Made by a program: the position numbers and the translations under genes. DNA of 64,000 bases. It comes from JABDGV01 sp964577935 (GTDB lineage Bacteria; Chlamydiota; Chlamydiia; Chlamydiales; FEN-1388). Below are positions 1 to 8,168 of the stretch, in pieces. The stretch lies in contig CAZOAJ010000012.1 of assembly GCA_964577935.1 (NCBI GenBank), forward strand, positions 3,274 to 67,273, in the 5' to 3' direction. The stretch's first letter is position 1, and each line of letters begins with the position of its first letter. Below the pieces are notes generated by a model. It did not search any database. It worked only from the letters and a program-made list of their open reading frames with translations, and was not told the DNA's origin.

Positions 1-395
1 TTTTCAGTGCACCGATAGGTGTCATTATTTCCTGGGTCTGAATAGATATCTCGTCCTTTGGAAATAAAAACTTTTTCTGGAGAAGGAGGATTGAAAGTTT
101 CTAGAATGGTTGACGATTCCTCAAGGATGTTGTCATCTACAAAAAAATAGTCGAGCGTGTAGTTTTCTCGATTCAGTCTTAAGAGTGAGTTTGTAAATTC
201 TTGGAGAATTTTGGGTTTTTGGTGAACAGGACAGCCAACTAATATCCGAATTTTTGGGCTTATCTCACATAAAAAATCGGAAAGAGGCAGTGTAGATTCC
301 GAGGTGTAAGGTGTAGATGCACTCTGAATTTCCTCAGAAAGTAACGGATAGAAGAGAAGACAGAGTGTATATAGTGTGTAGATGATGAAGTTCAT
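1..395 (-). CDS. exported glycosyltransferase-like protein, C-terminal part cut by window edge
   Basis: Reading the minus strand from the ATG at 393-395 gives an open frame that runs off the left edge. It starts with a hydrophobic signal-peptide-like segment (MNFIIYTLYTLCLLFYPLLS) and continues into a stretch of the form RILVGCPVHQKPKIL ... LDYFFVDDN. An opening beta strand followed by a FVDDN-type acidic motif is what GT-A glycosyltransferases show, so it is probably the N-terminal half of a sugar transferase, but only about 130 residues are visible and the rest of the fold cannot be checked. It lies directly downstream of the WecB-like gene on the same strand (21 bp gap), suggesting one transcription unit for sugar metabolism. 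The signal peptide on a nucleotide-sugar enzyme is unusual and recurs elsewhere in the window. Confidence 0.6.
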   Translation of the reverse strand, partial: MNFIIYTLYTLCLLFYPLLSEEIQSASTPYTSESTLPLSDFLCEISPKIRILVGCPVHQKPKILQEFTNSLLRLNRENYTLDYFFVDDNILEESSTILETFNPPSPEKVFISKGRDIYSDPGNNDTYRCTE

Positions 396-416
396 TTGAA
401 GCTACCTAATAATTGA

Positions 417-1652
417 TTATTCCAGAACTGAGTAGATTATTTGAGCCATCCTGTGACTTGCTTCTCCATCTCCGTAGACAGAGGAAGTCAAATCTGGTTG
501 AAATTGATCGTTGTACAGTATTGTTTGAATCTGCTCCACAATTTTTCCCCTATCAGTGCCTACAAGGACGACTTTTCCTTTCTGAAGTCCCTCGGGTCGA
601 TCAGTTTCAGATCTTAAAATTAGAAGAGGTTTATTAAGACTGATTGTTTCTTCCTGGACTCCTCCAGAATCTGAAGCAACAAGATTGCTTTGCGTAAGGG
701 CATATACCATATCAGGATATGAAAGAGGAGGTGTGATGAATATGCGATTTTCTTGGTCTATTTGTGATTTTTGAGCAAGCTCTCGAATTCTCGGATTTGG
801 GTGCATCGGATAGAGAATATAGAGGTCCTTGTCTTGCTTTAATAAATCTTTCATAGCTTCAAAAATATTGAGGAGTCCTTCTCCGATTGTTTCTCTTCGG
901 TGCGCTGTAAAAAGAAGAACCTTTTTTCCGGGTGTGACTGCTGAAAAAAACTCCTGGATTAGTGACGATGGAGCTATAGATCCATTAAGGATTTTAGTTT
1001 TTGTCAGAAAGAGCATATCGACAACGCTATTTCCCGTTACAAATACTGAGTTTGTGTCTATTCCCTCATTCAGTAAGTTTTGCTTTGCCTGCTCAGTGGG
1101 TGCAAAATGCCATTGAGCTAATATTGAAATAAACCGTCTATTCATCTCTTCTGGAAAGGGAGCTAGCATATTTCCGGTTCTAAGGCCGGCCTCAACATGT
1201 GCTATAGGGATGTGTAAGTAAAAAGCGCTTAGGGCAGAGACCATTGCTGAACTTGTATCTCCTTGAACAACGATCAATCGAGGCTTGATTTCTAAAAACA
1301 ATTTTTTTGTTTTCTCCAAGACGGCTTCTGTAATATGAAAAAGGTCCTGGCGCTCCTTCATAATATTGAGTCTGTAGTCAGGATTAATGCCAAAGAGTGT
1401 AAAAATTTCTTCAACAAGTTGCTCGTGCTGGCCTGTAAAGCAGATAGTGACAGGGATGTTCTTTTCCTGGAGAGACCAATAAAGAGGTAGCATTTTGATC
1501 GCTTCAGGTCTTGTTCCTATAACAAGGACAATTGAGCCCGTGCTATAGCACGTCTCGATTGAATGCATATTGTGCTGAACAGATATAAAAACCAGAAAAA
1601 ATAAGATCGAAGCAGAAACTTTATGAGTGAGGTTTTGTGCGAAGAGTGGCAT
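417..1652 (-). CDS. wecB: UDP-N-acetylglucosamine 2-epimerase (non-hydrolysing), with hydrophobic N-terminal extension
   Basis: 411 residues. Non-hydrolysing UDP-GlcNAc 2-epimerase interconverts UDP-GlcNAc and UDP-ManNAc. Family motifs are present in order: GTRPEAIKMLPL, TGQHEQL, VQGDTSSAM, HVEAGLRTGN with PFPEEMNRR, TGNSVVD, TAHRRE, PMHPNPR, and SDSGGVQEE with RSETDRPEG. The catalytic core looks complete. Residues 1-45 precede the usual start of the family and contain a hydrophobic run (about residues 13-27), which resembles a signal peptide or membrane anchor; an internal ATG at residue 29 lies inside this extension and would still leave a short leader. If the extension is translated, the enzyme may be exported, like several other enzymes here. 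The downstream partial gene is glycosyltransferase-like. Function call is firm; localisation is inference. Confidence 0.9.
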   Translation of the reverse strand: MPLFAQNLTHKVSASILFFLVFISVQHNMHSIETCYSTGSIVLVIGTRPEAIKMLPLYWSLQEKNIPVTICFTGQHEQLVEEIFTLFGINPDYRLNIMKERQDLFHITEAVLEKTKKLFLEIKPRLIVVQGDTSSAMVSALSAFYLHIPIAHVEAGLRTGNMLAPFPEEMNRRFISILAQWHFAPTEQAKQNLLNEGIDTNSVFVTGNSVVDMLFLTKTKILNGSIAPSSLIQEFFSAVTPGKKVLLFTAHRRETIGEGLLNIFEAMKDLLKQDKDLYILYPMHPNPRIRELAQKSQIDQENRIFITPPLSYPDMVYALTQSNLVASDSGGVQEETISLNKPLLILRSETDRPEGLQKGKVVLVGTDRGKIVEQIQTILYNDQFQPDLTSSVYGDGEASHRMAQIIYSVLE

Positions 1653-1745
1653 GGCTCAACTCTCTCCTATATTGATTAGGTATCAATATTCTAAGAGTTG
1701 AGCTCTTGAGTCAAATTAAATATATGAATTGTTGCAAGTCAGTTT

Positions 1746-2441
1746 TTATTTTCGGAAGTAGGGGAGTATGTTCCATTCAATAAACGCTCTTGCTGATGAA
1801 TACGCTCTTCTGATGGCGGTATCAAGAGGTGTAGTTTTTTCAAAGGGAAGATGTGCCTTATAAACAGTAACGGCAACAATATAAAAAAGAAGGAAAGAAG
1901 TTCCTGCAGCAATAGCCTGTGCAAACTCACCAACAAGCAGCGGGGCAAAAAACCAAAATCCTAAGGCTAAAAGAAGAATATGCCGAGGGAGAATGGGAAT
2001 AAACAGAAGCATTAAAGGGCCGCCATTTGACAGCGAGGTGAAAAGTGTTGCAAGGCCAAGAATAAGAGCGTTTGTAAAACTTGTGGGAGCTTTTACAAAA
2101 AGAAGGGCTGTACAAGTCGAAAGATAAACAGAGCTTATGATCAGTGTCCAAAAAGATTTTTTACCCATATAAGGAGATAGAAAAGAGGCAAAAAATTTCA
2201 TTAAGAGGCATGTAAACCCTAAATCAAAAAGGGTGTTTATTGATAGCGGCGTAGTAACCGGAATGAATGTGGACAAAGGTGCTTGGTAAAGAAAACTGAA
2301 TAGGGTTGTGTTTTTAGAGATCAGAAGTTCAATTGAGCAGAAGGTTTGCAGGATCCAAAATAAAAGAGTTGAAAACAGGATTATTTCAAGAAGTTTTTTT
2401 GTTTCTTTGTCCGCAGATTGCATTTCGTTATCAGTCCTCAT
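1746..2441 (-). CDS. conserved multi-pass inner-membrane protein, unknown function
   Basis: 231 residues with about five or six hydrophobic segments (roughly residues 20-38, 75-95, 100-118, 123-160, 165-195) and a short basic C-terminal tail. No enzymatic motif is recognisable. It is divergently placed from rpmE, with about 200 bp between the starts. In Chlamydia a hypothetical gene sits beside rpmE at this spot, so it may be that positional equivalent, but I cannot confirm sequence similarity. The start ATG at 2441 is followed by a charged N-terminus typical of a cytoplasmic leader. Confidence 0.7.
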   Translation of the reverse strand: MRTDNEMQSADKETKKLLEIILFSTLLFWILQTFCSIELLISKNTTLFSFLYQAPLSTFIPVTTPLSINTLFDLGFTCLLMKFFASFLSPYMGKKSFWTLIISSVYLSTCTALLFVKAPTSFTNALILGLATLFTSLSNGGPLMLLFIPILPRHILLLALGFWFFAPLLVGEFAQAIAAGTSFLLFYIVAVTVYKAHLPFEKTTPLDTAIRRAYSSARAFIEWNILPYFRK

Positions 2442-2640
2442 AGTGTAAGTTGGACTATATTCGTAAACAAACTTGAGTTTTTACTTCGAGCATGATACTT
2501 TATTCGCAGATTTTTCAGGTTCAGAATTGCAAAAAGTATGACTTTTATCTCTGTTCCGCGAAAGCTAGACTTTTGTGGCATATGATGTATAAGATTTAGG
2601 TCAACTTAGGAAGCTGTCAGAACATCCGGAGCAAAGCACA

Positions 2641-2958
2641 ATGAAAAAAAATAGCCATCCAGAGTACCAAGAAGTGCTCTTCGTTGATTCCGCAACAGGT
2701 TTTAAGTTTGTATGTGGAACAACACAAAAATCAGAGAAGTTCGAGACTCTCAACGGTGTGAAATATCCAGTTGTTGATCTTGCTATTTCTTCAAGCTCAC
2801 ACCCATTTTTTGTTGGTGGTAAGCAAATTATCGACGCTGAGGGTCGTGTTGACCGCTTTACACGTCGATATCAAGAAGCTGCAGCAAGAAATAAAGCTGT
2901 TGTTAAAGAAGAACCTGTTGTCGAGTCGGCTGCAGTCACTTCTAAGAAAAAGAAGTAA
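2641..2958 (+). CDS. rpmE: 50S ribosomal protein L31
   Basis: 105 residues, matching L31 with the start HPEYQEVLFVDSATG, the central SSSHPFF, and the GRVDRF motif close to the end of the conserved domain. The zinc-binding CxxC pairs of the C+ form are absent (one Cys only), so it is the C-minus type. A lysine-rich tail (about residues 85-105) extends beyond the usual length. It heads the block rpmE-prfA-prmC, the order known from Chlamydia, and is separated from prfA by 58 bp. Confidence 0.95.
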   Translation: MKKNSHPEYQEVLFVDSATGFKFVCGTTQKSEKFETLNGVKYPVVDLAISSSSHPFFVGGKQIIDAEGRVDRFTRRYQEAAARNKAVVKEEPVVESAAVTSKKKK

Positions 2959-3016
2959 GCAAATAGTATTCAGCTTTTTCGAATTAAGCTTCGAGTAACT
3001 TCACTAAAGAATTTGT

Positions 3017-4108
3017 ATGCGAATCGATCTTGAGCTGCTCATAAAACATCGAACAGAGTTGGAACAGCAGCTCGAATCAGGTGCTGTTCTTGTTGAGCCA
3101 AAGCTTCTGAAAAAGCTTTCTAAAGAACACTCTTATGTGCTTGCAGTACATACTGTTGCAGAAGAGCTTGAAAATGCTCGTTCTGAACTCATCGATGTAC
3201 AAGAGATGCTTAAGATTGAAAAAGATCTCTCTTTTTCAGAGGTTCTTCAGCAAGAAAAAGCGGCGCTTGAATCGAAGATTTCTGTGCTGGAAAAGAAGCT
3301 TAAAGATCTCTTAATTCCTCCTACAGATGACGATGATCAAAATACAATTGTTGAGATTCGTGCAGGTGCAGGAGGTCAAGAAGCGATGCTTTTTGCTGCA
3401 GAAGCTCTACGTATGTATCAGATGTACGCTGACCGGATGGGTTGGAAGTATGAAATTCTTTCATCTACTCCATCAGATTTAGGTGGAGTTAAAGAGTGTG
3501 TAGTTGCTTTTACTGGCAAGAATGTATGGCGCTATCTTCAATTTGAAGGCGGCACTCATCGTGTACAGAGAGTTCCTGCAACAGAGGCTCAAGGACGTAT
3601 TCACACGTCTACCATCACTATTGCTGTTCTTCCGGATGCCGAGGAGGGCGGTAATATCACAATTAATGAAGCAGACCTGAGAATCGAAACTACTCGCTCG
3701 AGTGGAGCAGGGGGTCAGCATGTTAATAAAACTGATAGCGCGGTCCGCATAACTCATATCCCTTCTGGGATAGCGGTATTTTGTCAGGAAGAGAGAAGTC
3801 AGCATAAAAATCGCGATAAAGCATTTCGTCTTTTGAGTGCCAAGCTTCAAGATCTTGATAGACAGAAAGTGAAGCAAGAGCAAGATCAAAAGAGATCTCA
3901 GCAGATTGGAACTGCAGACCGTTCGGAAAAAATTCGTACATATAATTTTCCTCAAAGCCGTGTTACGGATCATCGAATCAATTTAACAAAGCACAATCTT
4001 GATCAAGTCCTCAACGGAGACTTGGATGATATTGCTCAGGCGCTAGTGTCTCATTTTCAGCAAATCTCCCAAGAGAATTCGCTTCCTGCATGGATCGCTA
4101 TTAAGTAG
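3017..4108 (+). CDS. prfA: peptide chain release factor 1
   Basis: 363 residues, the usual RF1 length. RF1 ends translation at UAA and UAG. The stop-codon-reading tripeptide PAT is seen in RVPATEAQGRIHTS (about residue 184), and the peptidyl-tRNA hydrolysis motif GGQ in SSGAGGQHVNKTDSA (about residue 233), which distinguishes RF1 from RF2. The adjacent prmC methylates the Gln of GGQ, a functional pairing that is widely conserved. The start ATG is close to the end of rpmE, and the three genes likely form one unit. Confidence 0.98.
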   Translation: MRIDLELLIKHRTELEQQLESGAVLVEPKLLKKLSKEHSYVLAVHTVAEELENARSELIDVQEMLKIEKDLSFSEVLQQEKAALESKISVLEKKLKDLLIPPTDDDDQNTIVEIRAGAGGQEAMLFAAEALRMYQMYADRMGWKYEILSSTPSDLGGVKECVVAFTGKNVWRYLQFEGGTHRVQRVPATEAQGRIHTSTITIAVLPDAEEGGNITINEADLRIETTRSSGAGGQHVNKTDSAVRITHIPSGIAVFCQEERSQHKNRDKAFRLLSAKLQDLDRQKVKQEQDQKRSQQIGTADRSEKIRTYNFPQSRVTDHRINLTKHNLDQVLNGDLDDIAQALVSHFQQISQENSLPAWIAIK

Positions 4109-4156
4109 ATCTTTATCAAATAGAGGGCTACGGCTCTTAAATACTATGAGTACTCT

Positions 4157-4993
4157 ATGATTACGATCGGAGAGCTTCTCAAAAAATCATGGGACTATGT
4201 TCAAAAGAACAATCCACGTATAGAAAGATGGGAGCTTGAGCTCCTATTTTCTGAGCTTTTGCATTTACAAAGGTTGGACCTTTACACTCGCTACGACACC
4301 CCGCTCGTCGAAGATGAACTAAAACCTATTCGAGCAGCATTTCAGAGACTGCTTCGCGATGAGCCTGTAGCCTATATTTTGGGCTATACATATTTCTACG
4401 GTATGAAAATCCAGGTATCGCCTGCAGTTCTTATTCCAAGACCCGAGACAGAGCTTCTTGTTGAAAGTGTGCTCAAGAGGATAGAAAAAGCGGAAATGAA
4501 GAAGCTTTTGATTTTGGATGTCTGTACTGGATCTGGATGTATTGGGGCAGTCATGCAAAAAAATCTTCCTATGGCTCGTGTTATTTCGTCAGATCTGTCT
4601 CAAGCAGCGCTAGAGGTTGCCAAGAGGAATGCTCAATCTTTAGATCTGCCCGTTGAATTTATAAGGTGTGATCTTTTTGCAGATCTTCCTCTTGAAGAGG
4701 CCGATATTATTTTGATTAACCCTCCTTATATATCTCAAAGCGAATATTCTGCTCTTTCTCCTTCGGTGAAAAATTTTGAACCTGAAGAGGCTCTTGTAGG
4801 CGGTAGGCTTGGCACTGAGTATTATGATCGCATTTTGATGGAGCTGTCAAAAAAGGCCAAAAAAGGAGCGCTTGTAGGTCTAGAAATAGGCGCAGATCAA
4901 TATTCATATTTTGGTTCTACACAATATAACTACTCATTTGAGTATATTCGTGATTATGGGGGGCATGTCCGCCATGTCCTTTTTTCTATATAA
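4157..4993 (+). CDS. prmC: release-factor glutamine N5-methyltransferase
   Basis: 278 residues. PrmC (HemK) uses S-adenosylmethionine to methylate the GGQ glutamine of release factors. The N-terminal helical domain is followed by PRPETELLVE (about residue 95), the SAM-binding motif LDVCTGSGCIG (about residue 120) and the substrate-binding NPPY in INPPYIS (about residue 190). It lies 48 bp downstream of prfA, whose product is its substrate. Nothing unusual. Confidence 0.97.
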   Translation: MITIGELLKKSWDYVQKNNPRIERWELELLFSELLHLQRLDLYTRYDTPLVEDELKPIRAAFQRLLRDEPVAYILGYTYFYGMKIQVSPAVLIPRPETELLVESVLKRIEKAEMKKLLILDVCTGSGCIGAVMQKNLPMARVISSDLSQAALEVAKRNAQSLDLPVEFIRCDLFADLPLEEADIILINPPYISQSEYSALSPSVKNFEPEEALVGGRLGTEYYDRILMELSKKAKKGALVGLEIGADQYSYFGSTQYNYSFEYIRDYGGHVRHVLFSI

Positions 4994-5017
4994 CTTGTGA
5001 TAATTTAGGTGTCTGGT

Positions 5018-5350
5018 ATGTGTCATTTAAACGTGGGATCTCTTGGTTTATGTGGGTATCAAAGTTCTTTAGATCATGTTGATGAACCTTTGAGTGATTT
5101 ACATCTTGTTGATACTTCTGCTCAAGCTGTTGCTTGGAATAAATCTGCACTTTTTGAGGGACATACATATGAATGGTATGAGGTGATTGCGGGAGGAGTT
5201 CTTTCGACAATTATTAATATTGCAGAAAGTATTTTAAATAAAATCACTGCTTGTTGTGGAATCAAAGAGGATTCTTGGTATATACAGCCTAAGGATGGTT
5301 CGCTATCAAGCTCAATCCATGAGATCGATGAGGTTTCAGAAGGGATGTAG
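5018..5350 (+). CDS. small hypothetical protein
   Basis: 110 residues from the ATG at 5018; a GTG three codons earlier (5009) is an alternative start. Composition is mixed, with a hydrophobic stretch around EVIAGGVLSTIINIAESIL in the middle and a pair of cysteines (ACCG). No family is recognised. It sits 24 bp behind prmC and ahead of an exported methyltransferase on the same strand, at the transition from core genes to accessory genes. Coding status rests on the open frame alone, so confidence is moderate. Confidence 0.5.
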   Translation: MCHLNVGSLGLCGYQSSLDHVDEPLSDLHLVDTSAQAVAWNKSALFEGHTYEWYEVIAGGVLSTIINIAESILNKITACCGIKEDSWYIQPKDGSLSSSIHEIDEVSEGM

Positions 5351-5437
5351 GCAAAGGATACCAGCAAGAGATGCGAATTTCCTGCAAATTCTTGCATGTC
5401 CTCTAACTCTTGTATGTGCTCTAACGTAGGTTCATTT

Positions 5438-6073
5438 ATGAAAAAAATGCTCTTAACAGCTCTATTTTCTTTCTCGCTTCTTTCTTTTCAACAAGGGAGT
5501 TGTGAAAATATTGTTATTCATGAAAATGGCTACTGGATCGGAGCGGATGCGGCTAAAGGACATAGGTTTGATCTTCAGCTTGCTCGAGGCTTAGCTCGGT
5601 TTTTTCGGCAAGAAAATGCACGGACTGTTGTCGACTTTGGTTGCGGTATGGGTGATTATGTTAAAGCTCTTCGAGCTTCTGGAATCGATTGTGAGGGATA
5701 TGATGGAAATCCCGATACCTTTCAGATGTCGGGAGGTGTTGCAGGGGTAAAGGATTTGAGCAAGCCCTTTGATCTTCAGAAAAAGTTTGATTGGGTGCTT
5801 AGCCTAGAGGTTGGAGAGCATCTTCCTAAAGTGTATGAAACAATATTTATTGAAAATCTCCATCGACATAATGCTAAGGGAATAGTGTTGAGTTGGGCTT
5901 TAGAAGGGCAAGGCGGAGATGGTCATTTTAATGAACAGAATAATGACTATGTTAAAAAAGTCATGGCTCAATATGGATATGTCAATGATCAAGAAGCAGA
6001 GAATGAATTAAGGCGTCAATCGACATTGCCATGGTTTAAAAACACTATTATGGTTTTTCGAAAAACAGTTTGA
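5438..6073 (+). CDS. exported SAM-dependent methyltransferase
   Basis: 211 residues from the ATG at 5438, chosen because it begins an excellent signal peptide (MKKMLLTALFSFSLLSF, then QQGSCEN). Further upstream the frame is open for 14 more codons, but that would bury the signal sequence. The mature part has the class I methyltransferase motif I, VVDFGCGMGDYV (about residue 67), then an acidic GYDGNP motif II and a SLEVGEHL motif IV, with a downstream FNEQNNDYV segment. Similar small methyltransferases act on sugars or lipids, but the substrate is not identifiable. SAM is cytosolic, so an exported methyltransferase only makes sense if it acts in the host compartment or the prediction of export is wrong. 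Confidence 0.8.
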   Translation: MKKMLLTALFSFSLLSFQQGSCENIVIHENGYWIGADAAKGHRFDLQLARGLARFFRQENARTVVDFGCGMGDYVKALRASGIDCEGYDGNPDTFQMSGGVAGVKDLSKPFDLQKKFDWVLSLEVGEHLPKVYETIFIENLHRHNAKGIVLSWALEGQGGDGHFNEQNNDYVKKVMAQYGYVNDQEAENELRRQSTLPWFKNTIMVFRKTV

Positions 6074-6120
6074 CAACTAAAATGTTTTAGCTACCTTTGA
6101 GCAAAGATTGAAGGTGGTTT

Positions 6121-8100
6121 ATGAGTTTCATTCCCGATGCATCAGCAGGATCTTCGTCAGATTATCCTCAAGAAATGAGGAGGAGTGGATCGAGTTCTCC
6201 ATCAGAGGGTCTGCAAGGACGAAGAGTCAAAAAGAAACAAGCCAATAAGAATTCTGATGAGGCTATGGCAGGAGCGTCATCTCAAGCGTTGAAGCGCAAA
6301 CGTGAAGAAGAATTCAGAGTAGATGCGCTGGCTGCAAAAAAAGCAACGCCTGTTCGCTCGCCAGGACAAAAAATGTTTGACCATGTAGGGCGCACGTTGG
6401 CTGGATTTGTACCTAAAGAGTCAATTTCAAGCTTAAGCTTGGTCAGTAAGCATGCGCATAGAGTGCTTCAAGAGAATCCATCGAAAGAAGTTGCTATTGA
6501 GAAAGTTGCGAAGCGACCAGATTCATTTAATGTTTTAGGAGCTTATCTCAAAAAAGACCATGAAGTGCTTGCCTCTTTAATATCTGTGCAGCCAGAGAAG
6601 TTCTTTGGCCTCTCGTCAAAAGATCAAATGAATCAGAATATCATTGGAACTTTTGTTGAGACGCATATTATGAATTCAGGTCTTGATGACCAGTTTGAGA
6701 ACGAAGAGATTGATCAATCTCAATATCTTGATCGATGCGGCGATCTGTTCAATGGTTTATCTGCAGAGGTGCAAAAACAATCTACTCTTGGCCCAGTTGA
6801 AAAAGATCTCTTATTGTTTGCTCTCAAGCGAGAGCTTTATGTCTCTGCATTTTCAACGATTAAAGATGACTTGTCTATAGATAATGTGATGATGGTTACT
6901 TATCCTGAAATTGAGGATTCGGATCCTGAATCACTGTCAGGAGATCTAGAGTCGATTGATAATATATATGACTTTATTGAGCATGTCCCGAATGATCTTA
7001 GGGTTGATAAAGAGTTTATTCACAGATTAATGGGTATAGAACCAGGAGTGGTTTCTGCATTGCTTGTTGAGGCTGGGTCTCAAAAAACAAATCCTTTTTT
7101 TGCTGAAGATAGGACTCCATCAAAAATTATTGAGTTGATTGCTGATAAAAACGTGCTCCTAGATCTCGTTGAAAACGATGTCCGTTACGCAGGTGTTTTA
7201 GGCGGGGCTCATGTTCAAAAATTATTGGCCGATAAAAGCAATATTCCTGAGTTTGTAAAAATTGAGGGCGCTGCAAAATATCTTCCAGTGCTCATGAAAG
7301 ACAGTGCAGATATTATTAAAGAGGCAGTTTCCGTTTCATCTCATAATCTAGAGTTTGCCTCAGACCGGCTTAAAGGAGATCCACAATTCATCAAAAGCCT
7401 TATTGCTTCAAAGCCTGATAGTCTCAAATATGCATCGAATGCTCTGAAGGGTGATAGGCAATTTATTAAGGAGCTTGTTGCTATTTCTCCAGAAAATCTT
7501 GAATATGCCGACAATGCCCTTAAAAATGATAAAGCGTTTATTAAAGAGCTCGTTTCGATATCTCCTAAAAGTCTCGGATATGCGTCTCAAAGTCTTCGAG
7601 ACAGCGAAGAATTTATTCAGGAGCTTATAACTTTCCCTTCTGAAAGAAGGGATGATAAGCAATTTATGAAGAATCTGATTGCTGGTGCTCCTATAGCTCT
7701 CAAGTTTTTGCCAGATACTCTTAGGGATGATAAAGAGTTTATGAGAGAGCTGGTTCTGATGCCCCCTCAAAAAAGAGTGCGGTTAATAAATATAACTCAT
7801 TCTGTGGCTAATTTAGAGGCTGCATCAGTCCGTTTAAAAAATGATGCACAATTTATTAAAGAGTTGATTTCAAGCGTATCAGATTGTCAGACGTCTCTCC
7901 TCGTGCTTGTGTTTTGCATGTCGGAAACACTGAGGGATAATCAAGAGGTGATGAGTGAGTTTGTTAGAGTTATGCCATCTCTTATAAGAGCTGCATCTGA
8001 CCGGATTCGTGATGATGAAAAAATCATGAAAGAGCTTGAGTCTATAGCGGGTCAACCTCTCTCTGATTTTCCTCGTATAACGCAAGAAATGACTTTGTGA
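6121..8100 (+). CDS. F-box-like protein with DUF4116 repeats, effector candidate
   Basis: 659 residues. Residues 1-75 are hydrophilic and basic with nuclear-localisation-like clusters (RRVKKK, KRKREEE). Residues about 83-118 (FDHVGRTLAGFVPKE then SISSLSLVSKHAHRVL) match the F-box pattern, including the SLVSK core that contacts SKP1. The C-terminal half (about 360-640) is a series of degenerate 25-35 residue repeats of the form LK.D..FIKELV...P..L.YAS, typical of DUF4116. F-box/DUF4116 combinations are known from amoeba-associated Chlamydiae and are thought to recruit host targets to SCF ubiquitin ligases. It has no signal peptide, which fits a type III substrate. A 47-bp gap separates it from the exported methyltransferase. 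Confidence 0.8.
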   Translation: MSFIPDASAGSSSDYPQEMRRSGSSSPSEGLQGRRVKKKQANKNSDEAMAGASSQALKRKREEEFRVDALAAKKATPVRSPGQKMFDHVGRTLAGFVPKESISSLSLVSKHAHRVLQENPSKEVAIEKVAKRPDSFNVLGAYLKKDHEVLASLISVQPEKFFGLSSKDQMNQNIIGTFVETHIMNSGLDDQFENEEIDQSQYLDRCGDLFNGLSAEVQKQSTLGPVEKDLLLFALKRELYVSAFSTIKDDLSIDNVMMVTYPEIEDSDPESLSGDLESIDNIYDFIEHVPNDLRVDKEFIHRLMGIEPGVVSALLVEAGSQKTNPFFAEDRTPSKIIELIADKNVLLDLVENDVRYAGVLGGAHVQKLLADKSNIPEFVKIEGAAKYLPVLMKDSADIIKEAVSVSSHNLEFASDRLKGDPQFIKSLIASKPDSLKYASNALKGDRQFIKELVAISPENLEYADNALKNDKAFIKELVSISPKSLGYASQSLRDSEEFIQELITFPSERRDDKQFMKNLIAGAPIALKFLPDTLRDDKEFMRELVLMPPQKRVRLINITHSVANLEAASVRLKNDAQFIKELISSVSDCQTSLLVLVFCMSETLRDNQEVMSEFVRVMPSLIRAASDRIRDDEKIMKELESIAGQPLSDFPRITQEMTL

Positions 8101-8168
8101 TGCTCTTTTCGTTCACGCGATTTATTTAGAGTAAAACAATATTCATATTCTTATCGTGGCTGTTTATT

